A DNA stretch of 64,000 nucleotides from Alopecurus myosuroides (lineage: Eukaryota > Streptophyta > Magnoliopsida > Poales > Poaceae), in assembly GCA_028641055.1 (NCBI GenBank), contig CM054057.1, positions 728,906,484 through 728,970,483 of the forward strand. The letters are read 5' to 3'. Under the pieces are notes generated by a model. It was not told the DNA's origin and made no database searches. It was given only the letters and a program-made list of their open reading frames with translations. The position numbers were made by a program, and so were the translations under genes. Shown one piece after another: positions 12,201 through 22,744 of the stretch (positions are counted from its first letter, which is position 1; each line of letters starts with the position of its first letter).

Positions 12201-13378
12201 AATGGGGAGTTGTATAAGAGAAGTGCAGCAGGAGTCTTTTTGCGCTGCGTAGCACCAGAAGAAGGCCGACAGATTCTCAAGGAAATCCATGAAGGCGATT
12301 GCGGGCATCATGCAACCACAAGATCCCTTGTGGCAAAGGCTTACCGACACGGATTTTTCTGGCTGACGGCTCTAGCGGATGCGGAAAGATTAGTAGCAAG
12401 GTGTGACGGATGTCAAAGGTACGCTCGCCAAACCCATGTGCCGGCTATGGAATTACGGACCATCCCGTTAACTTGGCCGTTCGCTGTCTGGGGGATGGAT
12501 ATGGTTGGCCCCTTTCATATGTCACCATGCAAGAAGACACATCTTTGGTGGCTGTTGATAAGTTCACCAAGTGGGTTGAGGTTATGCCAGTTACTAATTG
12601 TGAAGCAGCTACAGCAGTCAAGTTCTTGAAAAAGATTATCTACCGGTTCGGGTATCCCCACAGCATAAATTACCGACAATGGAACCAACATGTCCCTTGG
12701 TGAGATGGAGAAGTTCTGTGGCAACAATGGAATCCGGCTTGATGTTGCATCAGTGGCTCATCCGCAGGCCAATGGACAAGTGGAGAGGGCAAACCAAGAA
12801 TTGCTTCGCGGATTAAAACCACGATTGCGAGTCCCTTGTATCAGGGCCGCTGGCGCATGGGTCGAAGAACTTCCTTCTGTGGTTTGGGGCATCAACACTA
12901 CACCTAACAGGTCCACTCAAATGACACCCTTCTTCATGGGTCTATGGCGCGGAGGCAGTACTACCGAGTGATATTATTCATGATTCACCACGAATATCAG
13001 CTTACGTCGAAGTGGAGAACGAAAAGACCCGGCAGGATGCCGTAGATATGTTAGAAGAACAAAGGGAACAAGCCCTGGAGAGATCAGCCATTTATCAGCA
13101 AGGTTTACGGAGGTATCATAGCCGGGGTGTGAAAACCCGGTCTTCCAGGAAGGAGACCTGGTTCTGCGCCTGTACAGTCAAACGAAGGAAAACACAAATT
13201 ATCACCGCCATGGGAAGGACCGTTTATCATAAGCCGGAATCTGCATAACGGATCATATTACTTGGTAGATGCAAGGGAAGAGTCGGCTACAGTTAATGAC
13301 ACCGCTCATACCACTTCATCTATGCAAGAAAGAGACAGACCATGGAACGTGGCGCAGCTACGTCCGTATTATACTTAG
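9207..13378 (+). pseudogene. Tat pol polyprotein, decayed (protease, RT, two RNase H domains, integrase)
   Basis: A short frame of about 110 residues opens at the ATG at 9207 and resembles no gag domain I know. It is followed by an aspartic protease (LMDGGSSINILY near 9590), a reverse transcriptase (about 10380-10900, with YVDD at 10744-10755), a gypsy-type RNase H (about 11160-11400), a second RNase H (about 11590-11960, with MHFDGS, AEYEALLHGL and GDSDLVVQQ), and an integrase with an HHCC zinc finger (about 12270-12420), a catalytic core (GMDMVGPF to ANGQVERANQELL, about 12490-12830) and a tail ending at a TAG at 13376-13378. Frame changes are frequent: near 9250, 9640, 10190, 10615, 10910, 11130, 11480 and beyond. 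Single-base length changes explain most of them. This copy cannot make a full protein as read. Confidence 0.88.
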
Positions 13379-14419
13379 TAAAGATTATAGTGGCAAGTGG
13401 AATTGCACGGTGTAACAGGCAGCAGTTCAGACGTACTCTTTTCCTATCCAGGGTACCCTTGGGGACTGGATGGGTTTTTAATGAGGTGGCTTGCTGACCT
13501 AAACTTTTTCATATCAAGTAAAGAGGTGGTTATTATCATGTTCTTCACTCTCAGCACGTCGCGTACATATATAGGTCTTGGGGGCTGATTGCTTGAATAG
13601 CACAGTTGAAAACTCAAAGACCCGGCCTTGATGCCTATGAGTTATAAGGGCCGGTTACTCGCAAACGAGTACGGCTACAATCTTATAACCGGACAATGGA
13701 GCCAAATTTTCTTGACTTTTCTCACTTAAGCTCGATGTGACTCGCACTAAAATGGCATGATTTGCTCGCTTACGATTACAATCAGCCATGAAGCCCAATG
13801 GGACTTGGTTGACCCTGTTTCGTACAGATGTAACAACATGATATCCATGCGAAAGCCGGCTTATAGTATCAGAGAGTCAAAAGGGTCATCTAAACCACAA
13901 GTTTATGCAGAGTACAGGGCTGATAGCCGGAAACTCAACGATTATTAAGCATAACTTCAAAACCTATGTGAAACGGCTCTGGGCTTTTTGGACCTAACAG
14001 CAAACAAATGCGTTCTCCTTGAAAGATCACGCTTCCTAGACTCGGAATCCGGGTCTTATGGGCTCGGGATCTCGAAAACGAGAAAAATTGTTTGATTGTT
14101 AAAGCTCAAAAATCCAGAAATCCGAGTCTTGGGGGCTTGGGGACTTAGCAGCAAGCCCGCTTGTCAACACCCATGAGACCCGGAAACCGAGTTTCATAAA
14201 AGGAGCAATAAAGAAAGCCAGATATCGAGAGCAATGAGTTCAAAAATGGATAAATTTAAAAAGGCCAGAAGAGGCATAGAGTATATCAAGACCTTAGCGT
14301 ACATTACAAAATCCCGGTGAAAAGATATCAAAGGTGCACAGGCGCACCACCCAAAATATAATTGTTTAAACAACACATTGGCCGACTGACGCATAAGAAG
14401 AGGCATTAAATATCAGATA
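13379..14419. other. Convergent spacer between pol and the antisense gene, copy 1
   Basis: About 1 kb with no credible frame on either strand separates the 3' ends of pol (plus) and the antisense gene (minus). It must hold the 3' untranslated region of at least the antisense transcript. The corresponding spacer in copy 2 is 31040-32103. No terminator or known motif was recognised. Confidence 0.5.
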
Positions 14420-17400
14420 TCACTCGGCGTCCATCTTGGCCTTGCCCTTGCCATCATTGGTGGTAGTAGCAGCACCCGGATCAGTAGTACCAGCCCGCGC
14501 AGGAGGTGGAACGACTGGTGTTGAGGTAGCAGGTGCAGAACCGGCTTCAGCTTGCTTTTGGCAGCCTCCGCCCCTCAACTTAGCAGCTTCCTCCTTCCAC
14601 CGAGCCAGCATATCATACGGCTCGGGAAGATCCGACTTAACCGCTTCACCAGCAGCATCATATGCAGGAACGAGGGAATCAACATCCAGGTCATCAATCA
14701 CGCTGGCCGGGTAGCGGACCTCCTTCTGGACAGCCTGAAAATCCTTCACTGAGAACTTGGATCCATCAAGCTTGAACTCTGGAAAGCCGCCCATCATCTT
14801 CACTAGCTCGAGCTTAGGAAATAAGCCTTAGCAAGCGCGCCCCCGGGTTACTCCAACCCGGCAAGACGAGCGTTTCCAGTGCAAATCCACTCGGGCATAG
14901 TGGGAAGGCATCTAGCATTCTCTTCAGATCGACATGCCCCTTACCCGGCCACCGTAGTTCCTGAAGAATCCATTTGGTTCCGGCGCATAGCTGCCGGATA
15001 ACGTTCTTGATAGTTTTCAGCCTTGCAATGTCATCCTCATCCGGCATCAATTCGTCCGGCCTGAAGGAATGGAAACATGTCGGGAAAATTCTGGCTATTT
15101 ATCAAAAGGATAACCCGGAGGAAGAAACTACCAAGCAAAGCACGATACGTGTCAGCAATTTGGACAGAAAGGCTTGTTAAATCATCTTCTGCTTTGTGAG
15201 CCCTTTTCCTGTACTTCCTCATTATCATCCTATTCCTCCTCGGCCTCGGCTGCTTCACGTAGAACCACCTCCTTTTCAATGAGCTTGGTGGCATCTGCCA
15301 GTTTCTCCTCAGATCGAGTCACGAAGGACTGCATGGACGCAACGAAGGATTAGCCGGGTAAAGGGGCAAGTTATCAGTCGCTTGTATCATAAAGTCCCAA
15401 GCAAATTATGAATCAATTCACTCGGAACTTGGGGACTGGATAAGGACACAAGCAGCGTTAGTCGGATTTACCTCGTGTTTGGCTATTAAAGCCCCCAAGA
15501 TGTTTTCTTCATTAGCCCTCAAGGTGCGCAGGGTTTCGAGCATCTGGGCAAATGTCAGGTCCTCAGGCTGGGGACCGGAAGAGCCGGCAGCCTGATCGCC
15601 TGGTGGGGGAACTCTCGCCGCCCGTGGGGTCGAGACCCGAACGGTTTGAGTATCCGGGTTGGGAGAACCCATCCTCGTATCCAGAACCTCGATCTCCTCG
15701 TCCACTGGTTCCGACGAGGAAGGAGACCCGGTGGCTCGGTGAAGTGGATCGCCCAAGGGGCCTTGTTCCTTGTTATTTTCAGTGTCACCATCACTCGCGG
15801 CATCTACGTTCTCAGTCGGCTCCTGTGTCTGATGGTTATCCGTCTCTACATTCTCCGGGTCACTGACGGTGGCTTGAGTGCTAAAAGAAAGATGAGAGGA
15901 GGCAGTTAGCAGTGGTGATTGAAAATTGTCAGGCATCAAAAGAAGTCATATAGCAAAAGCTTACCCGGCGTTCACGGTGTAGTCTGGCGGGAGCTCGCCG
16001 CTGGAAGCAGACGAAGTCGCCACAGGGACCACTAGCGGAACCCGGAATTGCCCGGCACGTGGATGGTTAGGAGAAGGGTGGCGTTGAGGAGAGTCGGAAG
16101 GACGAGACGGAGGAGCACTGGCACGAGGGACGGAGGAGGTAGAGATGCCCGGGTTAAGGGGATCTTCACCCGGGGAGCTCCGAGTTACTCTGCGCTTGGC
16201 TGGAAGAGAATCCTTCAAGTACGACGAGTTCGATAATTGATGGTTAAGTTGTCGCATGATGTCAAAGGAGTAAGGTTCAGAGGATAACGAGGAAAAAGGA
16301 ACCTTGGACACTGCCCCTCTGGTCTTCCTCTTGGCTCCAACTGTTGCCTCTTGGTCAGAGTCGGTAGCCTCCGGGTCATCCTCCTTGTTCTCACCTTCGT
16401 TCTCCAGCCCTGCGAAACGAGTGTGCGTCCGTGGGAAAAAGTTAAATGGGAGGAAAATGATGCAAGTAAAAATAATACAAGTTCCGGGTAAGTACCTTCA
16501 CTATCGTCGGCCGACTCGTCCTCTTCTTCCGGGTTTCTGGAAGGGGGGGAGGGTTCCACTCTCCAGAAGGGCTCATCAGCCTAAGACAAAAGCATGGAAT
16601 TAAGGGTTAGAAGCTGTATCAAGTCAAAGTGTGAAAATAAGTTATGAATATCGGATATTACCGCTGGGGCCGGGTTTTCCCGGGTAAATGGGGGCAACCC
16701 GGCGATGCTCTTTATCACCTCTAGCTTCTCTGTCAAGAAGCCCTTGATAGTCTTGTTGGTGTCGTCGGTCGCGAAGCTCTTGGTGGAATATCGGAGTGCA
16801 TCCGTGGCATGCCCCGAGTACTCGCACATTAATTTGGTGCGGATGGAATTGGGTTGGATTCGAAAATCAACCCATGTTTTCACTAAATTGAGCCCAAGGA
16901 GGCCTTGGGCTGAGAGGATGGCTATCTTGGCTAACAAGGGAAGGATCACCTCCCTGTCTGAGTCAGGGGCAAAGGCATTGAAAGACTCGGAAGGCTCGAG
17001 GGGGCCCTCCGAGTAACCCGGCAGTCTCTTCTCACCGGGTGGAGAAGTGTCATGGCAGTAGAAGAAGGATAATTGCCAGTGCTTGACATGAGAGTTCAGA
17101 TTGAGGGTTGGCATTGGGGAGTTTTTACGGCGTTGGATGGATACCCCGCCGCATGTGAGAAGTGCTCCGTCGCCGCTTTCGCGGCACGGCTTGCACTGGA
17201 ACAGTTCAATGAAGAGAGTCAAACTCGGCGGAGTGCACAAGTATGACTCGGATAGGACAATAAAGTGGGTAATATTCAACATAGAGTTAGGCCCTATGTC
17301 GAACACCCGGAGGCCGTAGTGGATCAGGACTTCGCGAAAGAAAGGGTGACCCGGAGGGCGGAATCCCCGGGTCACGTGCTCTACAAAGCAGATTACCTCG

Positions 17401-17591
17401 CCGTCGGTGGGAGTAGGCCGGGTCTCGTCACCCGGCGCTCTCCAGTGAATGTCCTTCTGAGGGGGAAGAACCCCTAACTCGGCCAATTCTTCCAGTTTGT
17501 CCTTGGTGACGGTAGATCGCCCCCAATTGGCGGATATGGATTGGGTTGTCCTCGCTTGGGCCGGCTGCTTCCCTTGCCTTTTTGGAGCCAT
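14420..17591 (-). pseudogene. Spliced antisense gene of the Tat element, copy 1 (Transposase_28-like)
   Basis: Read on the minus strand, six coding exons are supported: 17591-16662, 16580-16496, 16409-15965, 15880-15472, 15328-15132 and 15060-14420. All five introns are GT-AG and short (81, 86, 84, 143 and 71 bp). The first exon, about 310 residues from MAPKRQGKQ, resembles the 'putative gypsy type transposon' family (Transposase_28, PF04195) by memory. Later exons give an acidic, Ser/Pro-rich middle, a charged likely coiled-coil segment (RKYRKRAH region) and an Ala/Pro-rich tail. The ATG at 17591 lies just after a leader-intron acceptor. A 5-bp loss in exon 5 relative to copy 2 and a 1-bp loss at the start of exon 6 break the frame, so this copy is probably dead. 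The function is unknown. Confidence 0.75.
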
Positions 17592-18743
17592 GGGATCGAC
17601 CTGCAAAACACAAGAAAAAGAGGTACAGGAAATAAGACTCGGAAGTATTGAGGTATCAGGAAAGCCTGAAAACTAAGAACTATCCGGGTATCACACCATG
17701 AAGTGGAGATTGCGAGGTATCCGGGTATTAAGTATAACCATGGAGTTTATTGGTCACTTACGTGTGGAAAAGTGTTTTGGGAAGACGGATGGTTGCCCAT
17801 GTATCTACTGCAAGCAAAATAACCGGCAAGGGAGGATTTTCCGGGTGTCAATATTAAGAGCGGAAGATTGAGGTGAAATAGATCTAGATTGGAAAACTTG
17901 CGAACGATTTTTCGAAGAGATTGGTGATTAATAATGGTAGGAGGGCGATGTGTGATCATCAAACAGGTTGTTAGCGAGCATCTAAGCCGTCTAAAGTTGG
18001 TGTGACGGAGAAAACGGCCCACAGGTTGACCTAGATTCAATCTGGGATGAATCGAGAAATGGCGAGGCTAAATTAAACAAATACGAGGAACTTACTGGGA
18101 GATCTTGGAGTTTATTGCGACGACGGTGGACGGCGTGGCTCGAGCGTCCTTCTGCGATTCTTGGAGAGTGGAACGAGGGCGCGGCGGAGAAGCTTGACGG
18201 CGGCGCGAGATGGCTCGAGAGCGAGCGCGGCCGGCGGCGGCTTTGCTTCGATGGCGAGCGCGAACTTCTTGCGGTGGTGTTACGAGGGCGTAAGGAGCAA
18301 GGAAGGAAAGGGGAAACTGAAGTGGAGCGATGGGTTTTAGGTCACCCTCTGAGCACTATTTATAAGATGAGGGTGAGTCTATCTCAACGGCCGGAAGCCG
18401 GAAGTTGTGGGGTAGTGGCTATGTACGCGGATTCTGCGAGATATGCTCCAAGTATTGAGCAAAGTATCTGGACAAAAAAGAGAAGGAGATCCACCCCGTG
18501 ATATCAGGGTCAATTATCGAGTATGGAATCTTGGCATTTTTATTAGGTTTTAGACTTGGAAAATTAAACCAAAGTGTTTGGGGGAAAAGCCGGGTTACTA
18601 TATGGCCACCATGGAGTAAGGCCTAGCTGTCTATCAAAGCATCTTAACCCGGCCTCCATATGCTTGTGTGTTTTATATCCTTGCAGGGAATAGCGAGCGC
18701 TTCAAGGAAGGATCCGTGAAGCCCAAGCTATTCTGGGGACTAC
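17592..18743 (-). promoter_or_regulatory. Promoter, leader and leader intron of the antisense gene, copy 1
   Basis: On the minus strand a TATAAATA box lies at 18364-18357, followed by a GC-rich leader and a leader intron from 18095 (GTAAGT donor) to 17601 (TTTTGCAG acceptor), 495 bp. The ATG comes ten bases after the acceptor. Copy 2 has the same layout. Plus-strand frames across 18115-18501 are shadows of this leader. Confidence 0.6.
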
Positions 18744-19220
18744 TGATGGAGGGATAATAACCCGGTAGGCCAACTCCAAGGAATAACCCGGTCCAAAGGA
18801 CGCTGCGCAGGATCCGGCTAAGGATAAAGAAACTTTCGGAAGGCCCAAGTTTGTAGGCCCAGTAACCCGGATTGTGGGTTACGGTGAAGGAAAGTTAGGG
18901 TTTGTGCGTCGTGTCCGGGTAGGATCCAGGGTGCGCCTTGGAGGGTAAGCCAGGGGGTACGGGTGCTTTATAAACCGACCCCTAGGAGTAGTTGATTAAG
19001 ATCCAAGAACCCTAGCAACATCGCTTGATATCGAGCATCCAGTGTAACCCAAGAGTTGAGTTGTTATATCAAGATCGGAGACTCGGCGACTTTGATTGCC
19101 GGCTACCAGATCGATTTTCACCATGTTTTCCTCTGAGCTAAACTCTCTCCCAAACGCCTGTGTCGTCTTGCCCCAAGATCAGTTACCCCCGGTAACGTCT
19201 GTCGTGATTATCCCACGACA
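18744..19220 (+). repeat. 3' LTR of Tat copy 1
   Basis: It is 477 bp and preceded by the purine-rich TTCTGGGGACTAC (18731-18743), the likely polypurine tract. It ends in CACGACA at 19220, followed by the ACACC duplication. Confidence 0.93.
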
Positions 19221-19407
19221 ACACCAGAAGAACAAACATATACAAATGCGTTACCACCTCATTCGCCAGTTTGTCGAACAAGGTGATATCAAGTTATGCA
19301 AAGTACACACGCATGCAAACATTGCAGATCCGTTGACAAAGGCGCTACCACAGCCAAAGCATGAGGCGCAAATGCGAGGTATGGGTATTCGATGCCTAGG
19401 CATATGA
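19221..19407 (+). pseudogene. Copia RNase H, 3' remainder after the gypsy insertion
   Basis: This continues the RNase H frame cut at 8665: the sequence repeats the ACACC target duplication at 19221-19225 and goes on with a conserved Copia C-terminal motif, including HTHANIADPLTKALP, before a TGA at 19405-19407. It supports the nested reading, because the two halves form one domain once the gypsy element and one duplication copy are set aside. The piece has no promoter or start of its own. Confidence 0.85.
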
Positions 19408-19430
19408 TGTCGAGATAATTAACTCTAGTG

Positions 19431-19442
19431 CAAGTGGGAGAC
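19431..19442 (+). other. Polypurine tract of the Copia element
   Basis: CAAGTGGGAGAC lies directly before the TG that opens the 3' LTR. Such a purine-rich stretch primes plus-strand synthesis in LTR elements. Confidence 0.7.
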
Positions 19443-20765
19443 TGTTGGGAATATGCCCTAGAGGCAATCATGTATGATGTAATTCCCAATGTATTCATAA
19501 AGTTTTTAAGTTTTTCTTGTTTTGAATATCTGATATATGTCATTGAATATGTGATTCAATTGTGGAACTATGTACTCATGTTGTTCATGCTATATTGTCC
19601 TTGGTCATTAAGGTTGTGCTGGACACACACCCTAGACTAATATGAGTGTTGGCTGATGACACGGTTCCACTTTTCATGGGCATGGCCATGCCATTCCAAC
19701 GTCCAAAGACTTGGCTAAAGAGTTTAGCAAGTCGAACTGACCCATATTGAGATGCAACGAGAAAGTCGTCATTTGCATATCTCAATCAATGTAATCCTTA
19801 GACCTGAGGTTTTCGCACAATCCGAGTTGTGAATCACCGACTTAGGTTCTGCCAAACGATGTTCCATGACAAGACAGTTATAAAGGCAGATTTCCGACTA
19901 GAAGCAAGCTGCGTGATGTGGATAATCAAGATGGGATTTTGCCCCTCCGACTGGAGAGATATTCTCTGGACCCTCTCGAGTGATGTGATTCCGGAAGCAT
20001 GGGCATGCGTGACTCAGTTAATTGTTAATTGTGTCTATTGACTAAGAGTTAGTCAGATGAATCATAGATCACGGACCGAGAAGAGAGTTGAGCTATTTAA
20101 GGGATGACGATAATTCGCCTATAGTTCGACAAGGTATATTGTGAGGCAAAAGGGGCTTAGATGAAAGTCATATTGGAAGGTATGTCGTCATGACTCTATG
20201 GCACTTGGGAGTCGGCACGTTCTGCTAGGAGCCGCTACCGATTGATCGATTGGGAGTCGGACTCCAATCGTGTCCAAGTCGCCATGAGCCTGCAGGGTCG
20301 CACACTTAAGAGAGGGAGCAAGTATATTGGTCGGGTTGGACCCGAACCGGAAATGGACTAAATTAGTGAGTTGGAATCACAGAGGGAATTGGCCACAAGC
20401 GTTGTGCAGCCCACTCCCACTCGCTATATAAAGAGGGGCGCAGGCTTCCCAACATGCATAAGTTTCCACTCCCATGCGTTGGGAACCCTAGCCCCACTTA
20501 GTCCAGCCGCCTCACCGGACCTAGCAGTCCGCCATCGGAGCTCCTCCTTGTACGTTTGAAAACCGGCAGAGGTGATGTACATTCAGCACTTCGACGATCG
20601 GGGCATTGGATCAGCTGGATCGGATCGTGGGACTGCACTGCATCGACGTGCTTCATCGATAATCTGCACCTGCGCGTCTAGTTGTAATCCTCGTGGCCTT
20701 CTACCTCGGCTAGATCTTGGATGTACCGCGTAGAAAAGTTTTGTTTATCTCTACGCGTTCCAACA
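19443..20765 (+). repeat. 3' LTR of the Copia element
   Basis: It is 1,323 bp long and collinear with 2283-3610, with many substitutions. A TATATAAA box lies at 20425-20432. It ends CAACA at 20765 and is followed by the CCCAC duplication. Confidence 0.92.
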
Positions 20766-21101
20766 CCCACACCCCTAGGTGGCGCGAGCAGGGGGGACCC
20801 GCGCCACCCCATGGTGTGGCCACCCTGTGGCCCCCTCTCCTGCTCTTCTTTAGTCTTCTAGATTCTTCCGGGGAAAATAGGACTTTCGGGCTTCGAATTT
20901 TCCAATTTCGAGAATATTTTCAGAACAACTTTTCTGAAACTAAAAACAGCAGAAAACAGGGAACTGGCTCTGTGGTATCTTGTTAATAGGTTAGTCCCGG
21001 AAAACATAAGAAAACGTAGGAAAACATTGGGAAAACATGTAGCAATAGACATAATAACAATATGGAACATCAGAAATTATAGATACGTTTGAGACGTATC
21101 A
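20766..21101 (-). mobile_element. LTR-derived sequence, proximal part (split by the Copia insertion)
   Basis: On the minus strand this begins at 21101 with TGATACGTCTCAAACGTATC, a start I associate with abundant Triticeae gypsy LTRs, and continues at 2282 after the Copia element is set aside. CCCAC at 20766-20770 is the target duplication. No gene is present. Confidence 0.6.
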
Positions 21102-21440
21102 TTCCAAAGATACGGAACCCTAACAGGGTCATAGCTCACGTGGTAGGGTTCCTTTCGTATAATCGACCAGCTATTGTTATAATTATACTGCATTTGCAGC
21201 AAATAGACGTAGCGACGGATCTGCTCGTCCTCCTCCCTGATACGCTGACGTACCACCTCCTTGGGGGCCGGATCCCTCTGCACCGACCGTGGCCCATGCG
21301 ATCACCACCAAAGAAGATACAAGTCGACCACGGCACCCGGATTTCTCACCAAGTTGCATGTCCCAGTAGGAAGAACCTCCCAGTGCCAGCCCGACGGGGC
21401 CCAGTCCCGGACATCGCCCAGTGGGTCGAACACACGAAAA
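21102..21440 (-). pseudogene. Possible CACTA protein fragment
   Basis: A minus-strand frame (about 21283-21077) reads as a charged helical segment with PAPKEVVRQRIREEDEQ, and an adjoining frame upstream is Trp/Gly-rich. I think it belongs to a CACTA accessory protein because of its position next to CACTA-type sequence, but I do not recognise a named domain. No complete frame remains. Confidence 0.3.
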
Positions 21441-22137
21441 ATAAACTAAAAACACATGATATTGGACATAGCATTATTTGTTTGGTTTAGGGACTTAGCA
21501 ATTATTTCAAATTGGTCCAATATTCTATTTCAACAAGTCATATCTATAACAAAGTATAATCACTATATCTAAATCTAAATTTCTTTAACGTATTATAATC
21601 ACTATATAAAATTCTAAATTCTATATCTATAACATGTTATAATCATTATATATAATTCTAAATTTCTATCCTAAAATTATATAATCACGATATCTATTTC
21701 TAAATTTCTATATCTAATCCTAAAAAAATTATACTAAAAATTCATTAAGTCACTCTACACTAGCTAAATATCTATTTCTAAAAATTCACTAAGTCACTAA
21801 ATATCTAATTCTAACTATCTATTTCTAAATCTACAACTAATCTATTTTAAACTATAACTAAATAACTATATCTAAACTATAAATATTTCTAAAAATATCT
21901 ATTTTTAAAAATCCACTAAGTCAATAAAAATTCACTAAGTCACTAAAAATTCTAATTCTATTTCTAATACATAACTAAATATTTAATTCTAAATATATAT
22001 TTCTAAAAATTCACTATAACTAAATCTATTTCTAAACTATAACTAAATAACTATATCTAAACTATAAGTAAATATTACGATTCAATATAGAAAACTAATT
22101 AGTACAAAATAACAAGAAAAAAAGAGAAATCTCTCCC
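21441..22137. repeat. AT-rich low-complexity tract
   Basis: About 700 bp are built from irregular repeats of CTAAAT, TCTAAA and CTATATCTAAA words, with recurring CACTAAGTCACTAA phrases. There is no coding frame. Such tracts occur within large grass CACTA elements, which fits the sequence on the right. Confidence 0.6.
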
Positions 22138-22380
22138 TTACATTGGAGAGGATGGCCGGAGGAAGGCGGCGCTGTGGATGGAGAGGAGGGCCGGGGGCGG
22201 CACAGCAGGCACAGACAAGGGGCAGCGTGGCGAGCACGGAGACGAGCGCGGAGGAGGGCGGCATCGCGGCGGGCACGGACGGCGGCGGCGCCGGATTCGG
22301 ACAGCCTGACGGCGTCGTCGTCTAATCGGTCCTCCGGTCTTCTTCACTTCGCGTCGTCAAAATGGCCAAGTTCCTTGGTG
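22138..22380. other. GC-rich segment, abrupt composition change
   Basis: Composition switches sharply from AT-rich to strongly GC-rich at about 22140. Frames are open on both strands (plus from an ATG at 22152), which is expected for GC-rich sequence. The Arg/Gly/Ala-rich translations match nothing I know, so no gene is called. Confidence 0.3.
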
Positions 22381-22560
22381 GTGACACGAATTGGGGCTAA
22401 TATAGCCCCACCCCCTGTAGTCCCGGTTGGTGGCTCGAACCGGGACTATAGGGTCTTTGGCCCCGGTTCGAGTCACCACCCGGGGCTAAACGTTTGGGGT
22501 TTGGGCGGCGGTTCATTTTCCCGCACAGACCCCCATATTTAGCCCCGTTTGGTGGTTGGG
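22381..22560. mobile_element. CACTA-type subterminal sequence
   Basis: Repeated TAGTCCCGGTTGGT and GAACCGGGACTATAG motifs in both orientations are typical of the subterminal regions of grass CACTA elements. A clear CACTA terminus was not found here, so the element's edge is lost or overwritten. Confidence 0.6.
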
Positions 22561-22744
22561 ACCGGGGCCAAAGCCCTGTTTTTTGATTTTTTTTTTCTTT
22601 TCTCCCCCTATTTTTTAAACTTGTCAAACATTTGAAATATCTAGTTTTTGCATTGTTTTGAATTTTGAAAAACTGTGAATATGAAAAGTGTTTCAAATTG
22701 CATAAATAGTCAGAATACGTTTTCTCTTTTCAAAACTTTCTAGT

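Larger units (their letters stand above)
8666..19220 (+). mobile_element. Tat-type Ty3/gypsy element, copy 1 (gag not evident, antisense gene present)
   Basis: Two 477-bp LTRs, TG...CA, enclose pol on the plus strand and a spliced gene on the minus strand. The flanks carry ACACC at 8661-8665 and 19221-19225. The order protease, reverse transcriptase, RNase H, second RNase H, integrase is that of the Tat lineage, which is known for an extra archaeal-type RNase H and for additional antisense frames. The span from primer-binding site to protease is only about 450 bp, which is too short for a gag. The LTRs differ at about seven positions by eye. The element sits inside the Copia RNase H domain. 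Confidence 0.93.
2283..20765 (+). mobile_element. Complete Ty1/copia retrotransposon, interrupted by a gypsy element
   Basis: The element has two LTRs (2283-3610 and 19443-20765), each starting TG and ending CA, and is flanked by the 5-bp duplication CCCAC at 2278-2282 and 20766-20770. Inside are a primer-binding site, a leader, a gag-pol frame in the Copia order (gag, protease, integrase, reverse transcriptase, RNase H) and a purine-rich tract before the 3' LTR. Without the nested gypsy element it would be about 7.9 kb. The LTRs differ at many positions (several percent by eye) and the gag-pol frame has at least seven breaks, so this is an older insertion than the gypsy element inside it, whose LTRs differ by about 1.5%. 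Confidence 0.93.

Noticed and set aside
15552..15866. Plus-strand frame of 104 residues
   Set aside because: It is the shadow of exon 4 of the antisense gene, whose frame is supported in both copies.
18115..18501. Plus-strand frame of 128 residues in Tat copy 1
   Set aside because: It is the complement of the GC-rich leader of the antisense gene.
22174..22542. Plus-strand frame rich in Arg and Ala
   Set aside because: It runs from a GC-rich patch straight into CACTA subterminal repeats, so it is not a gene.
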